Below are positions 1-13,800 of a stretch of 64,000 nucleotides of DNA, in pieces (position 1 is the stretch's first letter; every line of letters begins with the position of its first letter). This DNA is from Engraulis encrasicolus. Its lineage: Eukaryota > Chordata > Actinopteri > Clupeiformes > Engraulidae. A program made the position numbers and the translations under genes. Under the pieces are notes generated by a model. That model did not search any database and was not told where the DNA came from. It saw nothing but the letters and a program-made list of their open reading frames with translations. The stretch lies in assembly GCF_034702125.1 (NCBI RefSeq), contig NC_085862.1, positions 14,904,896-14,968,895 on the forward strand, written 5' to 3'.

Positions 1-150
1 CTGGCTAGAATGGAGCTGTTCCTGATCTTCACCTCTCTACTGCAGCGATTCTCCTTCTCACCACCAGATGGCGTTGAACCCAGCTTGGAATCCGAACATG
101 CAGTCACCCACTGCGCCAAACCCTACCAACTGTGTGCTGTCCCTCGCTAA
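1..150 (+). CDS. Cytochrome P450 family 2 (CYP2J-like), last coding exon, partial
   Basis: The frame starting at base 1 is open for 49 codons and stops with TAA at 148-150. It encodes the helix after the haem-binding loop ([17 protein letters not shown]) and the typical CYP2 end PYQLCAVPR. It aligns without gaps to the last exons at 18038-18213 and 39048-39223, with a few substitutions (for example EHAVTHCAK instead of RLAVTHCPK). The haem-Cys loop and the other eight exons lie off the left edge, so it cannot be known whether this gene is intact. It is the first of three tandem P450 units on the + strand. Family P450s are ER-anchored monooxygenases that take electrons from P450 reductase; substrates cannot be inferred. 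Confidence 0.9.
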   Translation: MARMELFLIFTSLLQRFSFSPPDGVEPSLESEHAVTHCAKPYQLCAVPR

Positions 151-803
151 AATGTATAACATCGTTCAGTACATGTACTATGTCAGTATAATAACATATC
201 TGACTTAAATTAACACATCTGACTTAAAATTTGGTAGCTATGTTGTTGATGTATATGGTTGGGAAACATTTGTGTCCTCAGGGCCTTTCCGTTCCTAAGT
301 AGGCCTGTTTGGATAACCTAAAGGTGCCAATCTGTGTAGCTGCAATATTTTACTGCAATTAGTTTAGTGTATGGTTGTCATACTACTACAACCTTAAGAC
401 ATCTAGCCTACTTAACACACAATTAATCCATTCAAAGACAAGTTTGAAAAAATAGGCCTGTAAAGCCAAAAATACGTACAGCTCTGGGAAAATAAAAGAC
501 CACTTAATGAGATTCTCTGGTTTTAGTTATAGCTAGCCTATGTGTTTATTTAATTAATTAACATTTTACTTCTATAAACTGCTTGGAAGGGGCTAAAGCC
601 AGCAGTCAACAAATGCCAAACAGCTCCTCAGTCAAGCCACTGCCTCAACTGACACACACAGTCAACATTTATTCATCAAGTTTATGTGGCAGATGTGTCC
701 TGTTTATCTCCTCAGTCTGTCTTATCAAAATGTATTGAATGTATTCTCCTTTATGTGCATATTTCCTACCAGGGGTGTCGTATAGGGGGGTAAAGTGTGA
801 CTG

Positions 804-1065
804 AGGTGCTGTTTCCACGTATTTTTATATGTGGATATTATTTTCTCCTGTTTAGGTGGAAGCGCAACATGTGGATAAAAATAAAAACTCCATTGTAACA
901 TGTGCGTTTTAGCCCTCTAAATGGGATATTTTTAAAGCCAGATTTTTGATATGTGGGTTTTAAAACTCTGTTTACGTGAAAACGGAAGGCCAAAATCAAT
1001 CCAAATAGGAGAAAAAATATCTAGCCTACATTTAAAAAATGTCGGGATATGTGGAAACAGCACCT
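804..1065. mobile_element. Short MITE with terminal inverted repeats
   Basis: The left end reads AGGTGCTGTTTCCACGTAT and the right end is its inverted counterpart (reverse complement AGGTGCTGTTTCCACATAT). The interior is AT-rich and has no coding capacity. No clear target-site duplication was found, so the superfamily is open. Confidence 0.6.
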
Positions 1066-1132
1066 GAGTTACCAGGGACCCATGTGTATACAGGTGTGCA
1101 CACAGTGTCTATTTATATGGCTGAGGGGGTCA

Positions 1133-1380
1133 ATTACAGCTGATTGTACATAGGGGACCACAATTTTTTGCTACGCACCTGTGTCCTACATTTGCCTGAC
1201 ATGATGACGCAAAACACTTCTGATATATGCCTTGTTATTGATGATACCACACATGTCCAAATAAAATTGAATGCTTGTGTCACAAGTATTTTCTTCTCTC
1301 CCAAGTCCACCAAGCATAGACTATGTGCTCCCACAAAAATAATATCACCTCATTCTGTATTTTCTGGAACCTACTGACAT
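1133..1380. repeat. Intergenic block duplicated at 18531-18775
   Basis: This block and 18531-18775 share long matching runs in the same order, such as AATTACAGCTGATTGTA at the start and GCATAGACTATGTGCTCCCA near the end, with small indels between. Both lie downstream of one P450 unit and upstream of the next. The simplest reading is that the tandem gene duplication carried intergenic DNA along. Confidence 0.7.
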
Positions 1381-1504
1381 TTCCTCCAAATTTCTAAAGA
1401 AAATATTGCCTACCATATGTGACATCAGTCACAAGGCCTTTGCAAAGATGAATCTGCCCAACTCCAGCCTGGGGCACCCTTGGCTCATCACTGATGCAAT
1501 AGAC

Positions 1505-1835
1505 CAGTGGTTCCCAACCTTTTTCTTCAGGGACCCATGTTTTTACTGTTATAAGATTTGGTGACCCAGAGCCCGCATGAGAGGAAGTCACTTGATACGC
1601 TCTGTCTCCTCCGAAAACTCATTTTAGTCATCATTTTATTCCTCAATTCGTCTTTGTTCAAAAACAGAATAAATGTTTAATGTAGCACTTAAATGTTGTT
1701 GCTTCTATGCATTTGTCATTTATTCAACATGGGCTACATATGGTATTAAAATGAAACCCCTTAAAACTCAAGAGGGCTTCGCGACCCCCCGTGGATCTTT
1801 GGCGACCCATAGGTTGGGTCCCGACCCATAGGTTG
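1505..1835. mobile_element. hAT-type MITE with 8-bp target duplication
   Basis: It begins CAGTGGTTCCCAACC, a hAT-like terminus, and is flanked by CAATAGAC at 1497-1504 and 1836-1843. The right end stops at AGGTTG and lacks the expected inverted copy of the first bases, so the terminal repeat seems to have lost about 10 bp while the target duplication survived. Confidence 0.65.
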
Positions 1836-3099
1836 CAATAGACCCCTTTAGAGTTTGTAAACAGGTATGACGTAATTGGCTGCGTGCGCACCGCTGCCTC
1901 AAAATCGTCCATGCTCCGTTCACTTGTACAGAGACTCGACAGGTGTTTTTTTCCGAAATAACAAACGGAATGCTCGCGCTAACTTCAGATATGCAGTGGG
2001 CACCACAGACATGGACATTCCTGGCGATGTCATCAGTACAGTCAGTAGTTTAATGTCTTGTAACAACAAACATCTCCTATGCTTCTGGAACAGCCTCTTC
2101 TCTCTCAAAATAGCATAACAAGTGTACTTTTCGGAATCTCTATTTTTTATCAACGTAAACGCTTCAGAACGTCAGTTTTTCTCTCTTTAGTGTCTGCACT
2201 GTCACCCAGTATTACATATAGACTCACCACTCCCTATTTTACCCATGCCTGCAGTTCTCCTAGTGCCCGCTCTCGAGAGAGCGCAGCAGCCCGTTTTTTC
2301 TGAACAGAGTCTGCACTCCCCCTAGAGTGCAGTACCACCCAGAAGAGTGGAGTCTTTCGTAATATCCTTACAATGTCTCTGGTGTGTTTGAGTCAACGAT
2401 GCGCACACATTCATGAGGACGTCGACTCTGAATGGGTCTATAAAGATACTGGTTTGTACGTCTTTCCAGGGCTCCACCTACAGGAATGGAATTAGTAGCC
2501 TGATTATCATCGACTTTCAAATCTCTTCGAGACTTGGTCTGACCAAGAGCATAACAATGAACATTTCCCAAATGGCAGGATTGACCCTCCTCTTGGTTTG
2601 CTAATAGTTGTTTGCTTCCTGACAAAGTGAGAGGAGTTCCCGATTTTCCGGGAGCTCAGAAAGTACTTGCATTGCTATTGACCTGACTAGTAGCAATGCT
2701 GAAGGTGTTGCGTCACTGGCAGGGCAAGGCCTAGCTATGGAATTAGGGCATTTTCACACCAAAATGCTGAGTCACAGGTCTGAGTTCGCTTAAATGGCTG
2801 AAGGGTACCAGGTGTGAAACCTCTATTAGATTCATCTTTGCGAAGGACGTTTGACTGAAGTGAGAAATTTCCTATCAGTTGTGATTGATAAATCTGAAAC
2901 ATTTTCTGTGAAGTCATCCGTAGGCTGATCGTGTGTTGTTCATATGAGTACACAGCAATGCAGAACACATTTGCCTTTGTTGTTGTATTGATTTATTTTG
3001 CCTCTTGGAGGCGCCAAAGCCCCCTTTTGGCCAGAGCCGTATACAGGCCTATTTCATTCATTGAATAAAGTGAAAGCCCAAGTGGGAAACTCCAATTCC

Positions 3100-3430
3100 C
3101 ATTGTCATTGTGACACAGCACTTCACAGTACACAAGTGTTCGCTGCACACAATGAAATTGTATTTATGCCTCACCCGTGCAAGGGGGCAGCCCAAAATAG
3201 CACCCCTAGGGAGCAGTGAGGCGGGACGGTACCACTCAGTCATTGAGGAGAATGGAGGAGAGCACTGGTTAATTACTCCCCCCATCAACTTGGAGTCGAA
3301 TCGGCAACCTTTGGGCAACAAGTCTGATGCCTCAACCCCTTACCCATGACTGCCCTACCGTTACATTGCATATTGGATTACTTTACATAACACTTAGCCA
3401 ACGTTTTAATCCAAAGCAACTCACATTTTT
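3100..3430. repeat. Interspersed repeat with L2-like tail motif
   Basis: A non-coding stretch contains phrases common in fish dispersed repeats, including a low-complexity gca/aca-rich segment with ATGAAATTGTATTT and, at 3385-3430, a tail motif of the type CACTTAGCCAACG...ATCCAAAGC. That tail matches the L2/SINE 3' end seen at 36225-36290 and, inverted, near 9345-9375. The family is not identified. Confidence 0.4.
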
Positions 3431-3602
3431 TTCAGTAAAGGGTATTGGTTCATGTAGTTTTCAGGAAAGTTCATTTGGAATCCTAGCACTTTTTAAAAGT
3501 TTGGTAAACCAACTCAATGGTTGTGGAAAATGTAATTAAACCTCTTCAGTCCTCAGTCTGTAAGAATGGTGAACATGGATTTTATTATTATACACTGTAG
3601 GG

Positions 3603-3796
3603 CAGGGGTGGCCAACCAGTCGGACACCAAGAGCCACATTTTGTAATGTGCCACAGCAAAGAGCCACATCGGCACACAAACATCACGCGGGCATATAAAC
3701 ATGCGCACACCCACCAACATGGGCATCACCCATCCTTCTCGCACCACAGACCAGCATACACAACAACACATGGGTATGAACATCAACCATCTCTTC

Positions 3797-3892
<96 letters not shown>

Positions 3893-5080
3893 GTGTCAGA
3901 TTGATGTTACACTCCAACTTAATGGCCTGACTACAAGACAATCCTGAATATAAGATGACCCCCCCTCTTTTTTTTTAACTGCCTCAATTTTTTGGGGGAA
4001 AAGGTTTTTTCAAGATAAAAATGTTGTTTTACATAAGAAGACAAGGGTACACAGGTCAAAATTATTTCATAAATTCTTTCATATTTTAATAAAAAACGTT
4101 TCACATCATAATTTCCATGAGCACTCTTTATAACAGAGCACGAAGTAACGCGGCCCAAAGATTCTCCGCCTCTTTTAGCTCATTCGGGGGTTAGGCGCAC
4201 AGGCACCGCTTTCTTGCGCACAGATGAGATGATCATTGGATGCCTGACGACAACACCATCCGAAATTAACAAGGTGGTTCGTCAAATCGCCGTTCATTTT
4301 CCACATTAATGTTTCAGCGGGTGCTGACAGGGGGCCAGGGGAAAAGACCAAGTTTTCTTTTTGAGACTAAACTGAGCGCGGACAAGCGACAAGTCGATTT
4401 AAATTGTTTCCCACCTGCACGCTGTCTGCCTGCGCCGCTTTGACAATGGCTGATAAACCAGGGTAGAACATTATTTTTGGCGCTATTTTGTCTATAGCCC
4501 GCGAAAATAACACGATTTTAAACCAAAAACATAATTTCACATTCGGGTCAATAGCCATGAACACTCCTCCTAACAGAGCGCAGAGATGGCTACGCAGGAC
4601 AGAGATTCTCGGCGCATCTCTGCTCCAGACGCCTTTCTCTTCATATCATTTGCACATTTATAACCGCCATATCCGAGCGATAGAATCTAATATGGATAGC
4701 ACATGTTCTTAACCTTATTGAGGAGTGATGGCAAAATCTTTCGGGTTAAAACATTTTTGCCGATATTTTGTTTAGTCAGCGAAAGACGCGGTCACTTTTT
4801 AAAGCGCTATTTTTAGAACATAGGCTTAAATCGCGTCTTGTAGGCTATTTGCAGTAACACATGTCACACATCAACGTGATCATTCAGGACACATTTAGCC
4901 AAGGCCTACTACAGTACCAAGACCACAGGGCACTTATTTGTTCTAATCAACTTTGTGTGCGCAATTCTAATGCATATTGCCTATGGGACATAAACACAAA
5001 CTTGGACATGAACGCAAGAGCCGCAAAACACCAGGCAAAGAGCCGCATGCGGCTCGAGAGCCGCGGGTTAGCCACCTATG
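3603..5080. mobile_element. Non-autonomous hAT-like transposon
   Basis: The left end is CAGGGGTGGCCAACCAG followed by AAGAGCCACATTTT. The right end reads GAGCCGCATGCGGCTCGAG and finishes in GGTTAGCCACCTATG, an imperfect inverted copy. Flanking octamers CTGTAGGG and TTGTAGGC match at 6 of 8 positions, as an aged hAT target duplication might. No transposase ORF is visible. A (CA)n run of about 90 bp lies inside at about 3801-3891. Confidence 0.6.
3801..3891. repeat. (CA)n microsatellite
   Basis: About 45 uninterrupted CA units lie inside the hAT-like element. Open frames through it (His-Thr or Cys-Val runs) are artefacts of the repeat. Confidence 0.95.
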
Positions 5081-5623
5081 TTGTAGGCTATATTTACAGT
5101 GTATAAGCCTACTTTGCCCCACACTGTCAGTGAAGGTCATCTTAATCAAGCCTTCAGACAGAGCCTTCAGTCTGTAGGCCTACAATGACATTTTTAGTTC
5201 CATGAAATGTCAGCTTAGTGTGTCTGCTGTACTGTATGCACTGTAGGCTTCTGAGATTGAGAAATACATGTTATACATACACTGTATACATGGTCTTTTT
5301 TTTCTCGGTCTCTGACATCAAGTCAGATTACAATGAACCTTCTTGTTTTAGGTAAAATAGTCCAACATTATGCTTCCATGGCTATACAGTATGTATATAG
5401 ATATAATAAAATTATTATCTAATTACATGATTTCATAGTCTCTGCCAGATGGGGAAAACATTTGACCTGAATTGAACCCTGCCCTGTGGCCAGCCTCAAG
5501 CTTCCAGCCTCACAGCTTACGTGCTGAGCTCAATAGATTATCATTGATGCCAGGATATTTTTGTACTGTAAATTATTAACCTAAATAACAACAGTCAACT
5601 ATTTAGACCTTCATTTCAGCCCA

Positions 5624-5629
5624 TATAAG
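5624..5629 (+). promoter_or_regulatory. Candidate TATA box upstream of P450 unit 2
   Basis: TATAAG lies about 145 bp upstream of the start codon at 5770. The motif is weak and the transcription start is unknown. Confidence 0.3.
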
Positions 5630-5769
5630 TGGTGTTTACCACTTGGTGTCTTTACTCAGGTGTGGAGGAGTGGTTTTCAGGTAGAGTTAACTGCTGTAGG
5701 CTAACCCTGTTACTTTCTATAAACGTACTGGAACCTGCGGTTGGTTCAACACGGTTAAGGTTGAAAAAA

Positions 5770-8700
5770 ATGACAGTGATAGCATATCTTTTAGAACTGA
5801 TTGACGTAAAAAGCGTATTACTTTTTGTCTTAATTTTCCTGCTGCTGTTGGACTACTTTAAGAATAAACCACCAAAGAACTTTCCTCCTGGACCCCGGTC
5901 ATTGCCCTTCGTTGGGCACTTGCATCACTTGACTGACTTCAGCAAAGTCCATCTAGAGTTCGCAAAGGTAACGTGTATGTGCAGTCATAATCTGTGAATG
6001 GCTAAAATAACACCTCAGTTACACAAGTGTCATTGCCCCGGGATGGGAGTAAAGTTTAGGGGGGGTGAGTGTAACAGGGACCAACTAGCAGAGTGTAGCA
6101 TGGAACGTTAGTAATCCTCCCTCCTCCTGAAACCTCATACATTATTGTTATTGAATTATCAGTAGGCTATGTGTAACCTCCAGAAGCCATATAAAAGTAA
6201 CTTTTTTGCCTAATTCAGAGACATTTTCTGCATTGTTGTCTGTGTTTCTATTCCAGTTTGCTGAGAAATATGGGCCTGTATTCAACTTTCGGCTTTTCGG
6301 TCCACGACTTGTGGTTGTTAACGGCCACAAAAGAGTGAGAGAACTGTATATCAATCAAGGAGACAATTTGGCTGACAGACCAACTGGTATACCATTATTT
6401 GATGACATGATTGGTGGCAAAGGTGATTTTTCAAATCTGATTGGAAAACATGCATATTGACACTGTCAACTAATGTAGGCTATTTACACTGACAGAATCC
6501 TCCATACTGTATGCTGTGAAATTATAATACAGTATGCTGTGTGTTTCCAAAGGTCTTAGTTTATCAAATGGATATAGCTGGAAACAGCAAAGGAGGTTTG
6601 CTCTGCACACTCTGAGAAACTTTGGATTGGGCAAAAGAAGCCTTGAGCCATCAATTCTTCTGGAATGCCGATATCTAAACGAAGCATTTAGCAATGAGCA
6701 AGGTATTTACAAAGTTTAGTCGTGTAATTAATAGGCCTATAAATGTACAGGGGTATGAGATAAGACATTGGTTTAAAAACCCTGAATGCACTTCAATTCA
6801 GGAAACCTTTACAACTGTGTTTTTTTGTATTCAAAAATGTTCTTTCCTTTACTAATTCTGGCAGGTGTATGTCCTCACAGAATTTTTTTCTGAAACTTCT
6901 AGGTAAGGCCTTTGACCCACAATTGGTCATTAACAATGCTGTGTCCAACATCATCTGTGTGTTGGTGTTTGGGGACCGTTTCGAGTACACCGACGATGAA
7001 TTCCGGTCCCTCCTAAAGAACATCAATTTAGTCATCAGTCTTGAGGCGGACATTTGGGCACAGGTTATCCTCTCCTCTTACACGAGGCTATATTGTTTTT
7101 CTCAAAGAATCTAAACACGTTCAGATGTCATCTCACTTTATTTATGTACTGTACTTCAATCTTTTCCTTTTCTGTTCTACCTGCGTTTTTTCCCTCGGTA
7201 GATGTACAATCTGCTCCCATGGTTGATGCGCAGAATTCCCGGCCCACACAGGAAACTATTGGCCGTTTGGGGTGGCATTGTCGACTTCGTAAGGGGGAAA
7301 GTGAAAGACCATAAAGCAGACTATGATCCCTCAAATCCCAGAGACTATATTGACTGCTTCCTTGGAGAAATGGAAAAGGTGGGTTGAGTGTTGAGAGTGA
7401 GGATCCTACAGGTATTTATAATAAGACCTAAATGTGGTGGCGTGAACTGGGTTGATTAGACAAGCAAACCTAACTCCAGTTGGTGACAAGTTCAATCCCC
7501 TTGATTAATTTACCACTGAGCAAGGCACTACAACATACTTGTTCAACAGGGATGACTTATTGTAAATAATAAGATGATACAGGGATAGGAAAATGACTGA
7601 TGCATAGGAATAGCTAAATGACTCGAAGTGAATGATGTATTCAACCTACCAAATAGGTTGTGCATACACACAGGTTTACGATTTCTCTCAATAGGTTTTC
7701 TCCTGTCTAATAGTCCCTAACATTCTTGCACTCCTCATTTTCCACCCTTTATGTTTGCTTTCTGTAGTGGAAGGATGACAAAGCAGCAGGCTTCAATGTG
7801 GAGAATTTGTGCTACTGCGCCCTGGACCTGTTTTTAGCTGGAACTGAGACCACGTCTACCACACTGTACTGGGCACTGCTGTACATGATCAAGTATCCAG
7901 AGATACAGCGTGAGGAAAACCATTCAGATTTCATGAAACGTTGGCTGAAGTTGGCAAAACCTTGTTCATGACAATTATTTTGTTGCTGTATTTTTAGGAA
8001 AGGTGCAGGAGGAGATTGATCGAGTGGTGGGATCGTCAAGACAGCCTTCTGTGGCCGACCGGGAGAACATGCCTTACACAGACGCTGTCATCCATGAGAT
8101 TCAGAGAGTGGGAGACATTGTGCCGTTGAATGTGACAAGAAGTTCCACCCAAGACACCCAAGTTGGAGACTATGTTATTCCTAAGGTGAACAAGAGTCGG
8201 CCATGTGTAACGGAGGCTAACTAGCAGAGTTAGCGTGGAACGTTGGTAAACCTCCCTCCTGAAAGCCTCATGCAGTGTCGATACCGTTGGGCTGGGAGAC
8301 TGGGGCCACATAACAGAAAAATCCTAACTTTTCATCCTAACTTAAGTTAGGAAACCTCCTTCTGTAATACCAAAATTCCTAAATCCCTTCCTATCTCAAG
8401 ACAAGATAGGATTTCAGAGTTAGGAAGTTTCTGCTATGTGGCCCCTGGTCCTTAAGTCCAGCGGTATCGTACTGTGTCTCCCATTTCCGGACCGATGTAG
8501 TTGACGAGGTGGCAGGTTCGCATCCACGAGGTGGACGAACAGGTGCAGGTACACCTCCGTCATAGTGGTGCCGTGACCCGGATGGGAGTGAGGTTTCAGG
8601 GGGAGAGTGTAACGGAGGCTAACTAGCAGAGTTAGCATGGAACGCTGGTAAACCTCCCTCCCAAAAGCCTCATACAGTGTCGATGCCATTGGGCTGGGGA

Positions 8701-9489
8701 ACTGGTCCTTTAGTCCAGCGGTATCACACTGTGTCTCCCATTTCCAGACCATTGTAGTTAATGAGGTGGCAGGTTTGCATCCCAGAAGGGAGCGAAAAGG
8801 TGCAGGAACACATCCGTCACACATGCTTAGACTGGATTTTAGGATTTGCTTCAAACTATGGATGGTTGGAGCTGCAGTAAATCGGAGGAACTCACAACTT
8901 AACGAAAATGTTTTTTGAGCATGCATATTTTTTGCCTTGTGCTTTTTCTAACAAGCAATCAAAAATAATGATTCGAAAAGGAGGAGTTTTAATTGCAAAA
9001 CAGGGTTTATAATGTAGGCTTAATTTTATTTTTACTAAGTAAATACTAGGCCTATGCACCTTAGCCTACTCTAAATTTTTGCTTAATGTCTAATAGAACG
9101 TCATGGAACATTATTTTGTTTGTAACGTCTACATTTTGGGTTTTTTGTTTGTTTGTTTTTGACTGTATGATTGGTTTCTCAGGGAACAATGGTAATGGGG
9201 ACCCTACATTCTATTCTGTTTGACGAGACGGAGTGGGAGACCCCTCACACCTTCAACCCAGGCCACTTCCTGGATGCAGAGGGCAAGTTCAGGAAGAGGG
9301 AGGCCTTCCTGCCGTTCTCCTTGGGTGAGTATTAAAGGGGCTCTAGGTAGGATTATAACCAAAGCGACTTTCAAAAGAGGACATAATCATAGCAAACATC
9401 ACTAGCAGATACAAAGTGCACAGGAAATATACAGAACAACAAGTGCAGATGCAAAGAAAGGTTAGTTGTTGTTTTTTTTAAAGTAAAGT

Positions 9490-9520
<31 letters not shown>

Positions 9521-10634
9521 TACACGTCATGTCAAGAGTCTGGCCTGGGGATATGGCAGCTGAAGCATTAGTCTAGTAGATGGTCACGAAAGAGGAGAGT
9601 GTTTACTTGCTTCCTGAAGGCTGCAAGAGATGTGCTTAGTCTTGCTGCTTCTGGGAGACCATTCCACCCGTTGGGCACAACAACGGACAACAGTCTTGAG
9701 CGACTGGATGGAAAAGTCAGATGGCTTGTGCTGGTGGAGCGCAGTTCTCTTCAAGTAACATAAGGCTTTAGTAAGTCCTTCAGATAAGATGGGGCCGTTC
9801 CTGCGAAGGTTATAGGCAAGGGTCAAGGCCTTGTGCTTGATCCGGGCGGCGATCGGTAGCCAGTGCAACTCAATAAATAGAGGAGTAACATGGGTACTTT
9901 GGGTTGATTGAATATCAACAGTGCCGTCACATTCTGGACCATCTGCAGGTAGACCTGTCATGAGTGAGTTGCAGTAGTCAATGTGGGACAGGACTGTGGC
10001 CTGGACCAGTCGTTGTGTAGAATATTGGATCAGAACAGGTCTGATTTTCCGCACATTGGACATCTGGAATCGACAGGTCCGGGTGACTGAGTTGATGTAG
10101 TTGGAGCATGACAGCTCATTTTCAATCATGACGCCAAGGTTTTTGGCGACTTTGTTTGGGGTCACAGTGGTGGAGCCCATCTTGAGGTTAGTAGTAGTAG
10201 TAGTAGTAGTAGTAGGTTTTATTGTCAATTTCTTTACATGCACTGGTCATACAAAGAATTTGAAATTACATTTCTTGCTTTCCCATACAGACATAGACTA
10301 ATCTAGGTAAGGACATAGACAGTATAGACATAGACAGTACTTATACATGGACTTAAGACAGTATGGACATAGACAGTGCTCATACAGACATTTAAAGTGC
10401 AAGACTGGACAACAGAAGACTTGTAGAGGACATACATTAAGAGGTATTTGTTGTGCTTTTGTGCTTTTCCTAAAAAAAAGTCCTTTATAGCGTTCTGACA
10501 TGGTAATAGTAGCATTTTGAAGAAAATAAATATTAAAAAAGGTCTGTCAAGTACACCAGCAGCAGTGTGTGTGTGTGTGTGTGTGTATGTGTTTAGTGCA
10601 GGTAGAAGGTGCGGTGTGCGTCTTGTGTGTGTGT

Positions 10635-10701
<67 letters not shown>

Positions 10702-10751
10702 AGTGTGTCAGTGTGTGTATGTTTGGGTTTAGTGCAGAAAGTGCAGTGTGC

Positions 10752-10836
<85 letters not shown>

Positions 10837-13800
10837 TTGAGTTAGTGCAGGTTGAAAGTTCAGTCACAAGTATTGGGAGGGAAAGTGGAAAACAGCGATC
10901 CTAGCGGTTACGTTCCAAACACCAGGGTGATCCTATTGAAACTCCCATAGACAAGTTTTTTAAAAAATCCCACAAAGATATGACTTGGAACTATAACACC
11001 AGACACATTTTTCAGCGTACACAGTAGCATGAACTACTACCTGTGAAAATCTCAAGTCATTTTTTGCCCTTTTAAGAAAAATAGAAATTGTGCCAATCTG
11101 GTCGGAAACGGACTACAGCTCCCAGCATGCTGTGCTTCGCGCCTCGTTGACAACACAGAGAAACAAATGAACGCGAACGAACGCAAGTTCTTCGCATATC
11201 TTCACATCCTTGTAATCCTATGAGTTCCACATTGTCTTCTTATTACACATATATACACGCGATCATTTTGGTATGGTTTTAAATTCTCTAGTAGATATGA
11301 TGGCTTCTGTGGTGACGAGTAACCACCTCTCTGGCTCATGTTTGGCTATGCTAATTTGGCTATGCTAATTACATGGAGTAAACAAGCCACACATGCCAGT
11401 CAGTGTAGTTCTGTATTAGCTTTTTAAAGAATATTAAAATCAGCTCAGATCAGTGAAAAACCGAACATTTTACCACCTGGTTCGATAAAACGGGCCAACA
11501 TGCCCATAATATGACTGCCTGTAGGAGCCATTTTTGATGTTTGATTTGGTATTTCATTTTTGACTTGACTTTTGGTTTGTTGACATTTGGTTTTTGGAAT
11601 TGTGACACCTGCTGGCGTAAATTTGTCCCTGCACCTCAGATTTGGTAGCCTGGCTGATGATCCACCTGGGTGCCTAATTGGCCCAGGTGAATAATCAGAC
11701 AGCTTTCTTTTGGAACAAAGAGCTCACTTTGAGCATGGAGCATTAGGCTTTTGGAAAGACAAAGACGCCAGCAGGAAACCGTTTTCAATATCGCATTTTT
11801 ATGTTGTTTTTTGGACGGTATTTTTTGTTGGAAACTTGGAAATGTATTGATGAACATTGGAACTGAAGAAACTTTTAAGTTTGATGGAACACTGGAATAA
11901 AACCGTCTCTTTAAACAATTGAAACACCTTCTTGGCGTCAAAGATGTAGAACTTACAAGGAGTCACTACATAGTTTGAAAACGTCTGCATTGGACAATTT
12001 GGAAACGCTCTTTCGTTTGGATTGGAACTGGATTCATGAACTTTTTCGTTGGAATTACTGCCCTGTGTTTTGGAAGACTGGAATTAATTGACTTCATCAG
12101 AACTGGACTGCAAACATTTCATTCATTCTTTCGTTTGGATATCCTCTACAAAGGCAAAGACTGCACTAATAATTTGCACCGGTGGAGTGAGTATAAAAAA
12201 GCACTACACACGGGCCGCCGCGCTCGCAAAGACTTTGCGCTTTAAGTTTGGAACGTTGCCAATTTTTGTGTTTTGAGACTGAAGACTTTTTTACTTTTTT
12301 AAAACGTGAATACATTTTTGAGTTTGAATTGAAAATGGCAGAGCCAGTAGAAGAGGAACCGAATACAGAAGAACAGAACTTAGTAGAACAGCAGAATATG
12401 GAAGCTGAAAGGAAACTTATACAGTTAATAGGCAGCCGAAGAGGAAAACTTGGATACCTGACAAGGAAAAAAAATGAAATTAACACTTTAATTACTGCTG
12501 GAGAAGAAAAGGAAAATGTGCTAAAGCTAATTGACACTTTTGAAAGAAGCTTTAATGAGTTTAAAGAATTACAGGCCACAGTGCAAAGTTTGATGAAAGA
12601 TGAATACGAGAGAGAGGCTGATCAAGTTGATTGGTTTATCCCGAAAGCTACTTGTTTCAGCACTTTCCTGGAAGGCGTAACGCAATGGGCAATGAGCAGT
12701 GATGAGGTGCATGAAGAATTCCAGGAAGAAGTAGAGGAGCAAGAAAATCTGGTAGTACCAGAGGACAGTGCATCTCAAGCTAGTCCAAAGGAAAAGAGCA
12801 AAGCCCTTAGCGAACATGGTAGTGTTGCGTTCAGACGGTCTGACGCGCAGCCTGTAGTGGAAGACTGGCAGCGCGCTGAGGCAGACTGCGCAGCATTGAA
12901 AGCAAAAAGTAAAGCGCTGAATGAAAAATTAGAATTGGATATTGAAGAGGCCAAATTAAAAGCGCGCAGAGAAAAACTTGATATGGAATCAGAGTTGGCA
13001 GCCGCAGAAGCAAGGGCAAAAGCATTGCGTGAGTCAGAGGAAAGGCGCTCACTGATTAGCGCCTATCAATATGATACACCGACAGAATACAAAATTCCCA
13101 CAACAGCGCAGAGGCCAGTGAAGCAACCAGCGCAGACACCAATAACTCCGCAAAGCCAAACGGTTAATGTACAGTCTGTTCCTGCTGCTGATGGCAACAA
13201 CCAAATTGCTGATGTTTTAAAAAGACAAACAGAAATAACAGAATTACTTGTTAAACAGCAAACACTGTCTTTGTTGCCAGATAGGAATGTACCCATTTTT
13301 GATGGAGATGCACTTGAGTTCAGAACCTTCATCAAGGCATTTGAACAGTGCGTAGAAAGACACACAACTAGTCTGGCAGATCGTCTTTACTACCTGCAGC
13401 AATATACCAAGGGCCAACCTAGAGATCTTGTAAGCAGTTTCTTGCACATGGACCCAAAAGTAGGCTTCAAAGAAGCAAAAAAGCAACTTGAAAAACAATT
13501 TGGCAACCGCCACAAGATAGCATCTGCTTTCATGACCAAGGCATTAAATTGGCCAGACATAAACCCTGAAGATGGCAATGGGCTGAGGTCTTATGCTCTG
13601 TTTTTAAACAGCTGCTACTATACCATGCAGGATGTAGATGGCCTAAAGGAATTGGAGAATTCAACCAACCTCAGACAATTAGTGTCTAAACTCCCCTACA
13701 GACTGAGAGACAGGTGGCGTGGACATGTGTGTGCCTTACATGACAAAGACCAACAAGTGACATACAAGGACCTAGTGGACTTCGTCGACAAGCAGTGCAG

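Larger units (their letters stand above)
151..5769. other. Intergenic spacer between P450 units 1 and 2, repeat-rich
   Basis: No coding exon is recognisable here. The spacer holds a poly(A)-like AATAAA near 491, a MITE (804-1065), a block duplicated upstream of the third P450 unit (about 1133-1380), a hAT-type MITE (1505-1835), a SINE/L2-tail-like stretch (about 3100-3430) and a larger non-autonomous hAT-like element (3603-5080). The segment 1850-3090 is unassigned sequence without a convincing ORF. Confidence 0.7.

Noticed and set aside
5629..5769. Possible N-terminal extension of P450 unit 2
   Set aside because: The frame is open upstream but starts only at GTG; the paralogue starts at the equivalent MTV, and the extra residues are not CYP2-like.
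8420..8926. 168-codon - strand open frame
   Set aside because: It runs through two SINE copies and a MITE; no recognisable domain.
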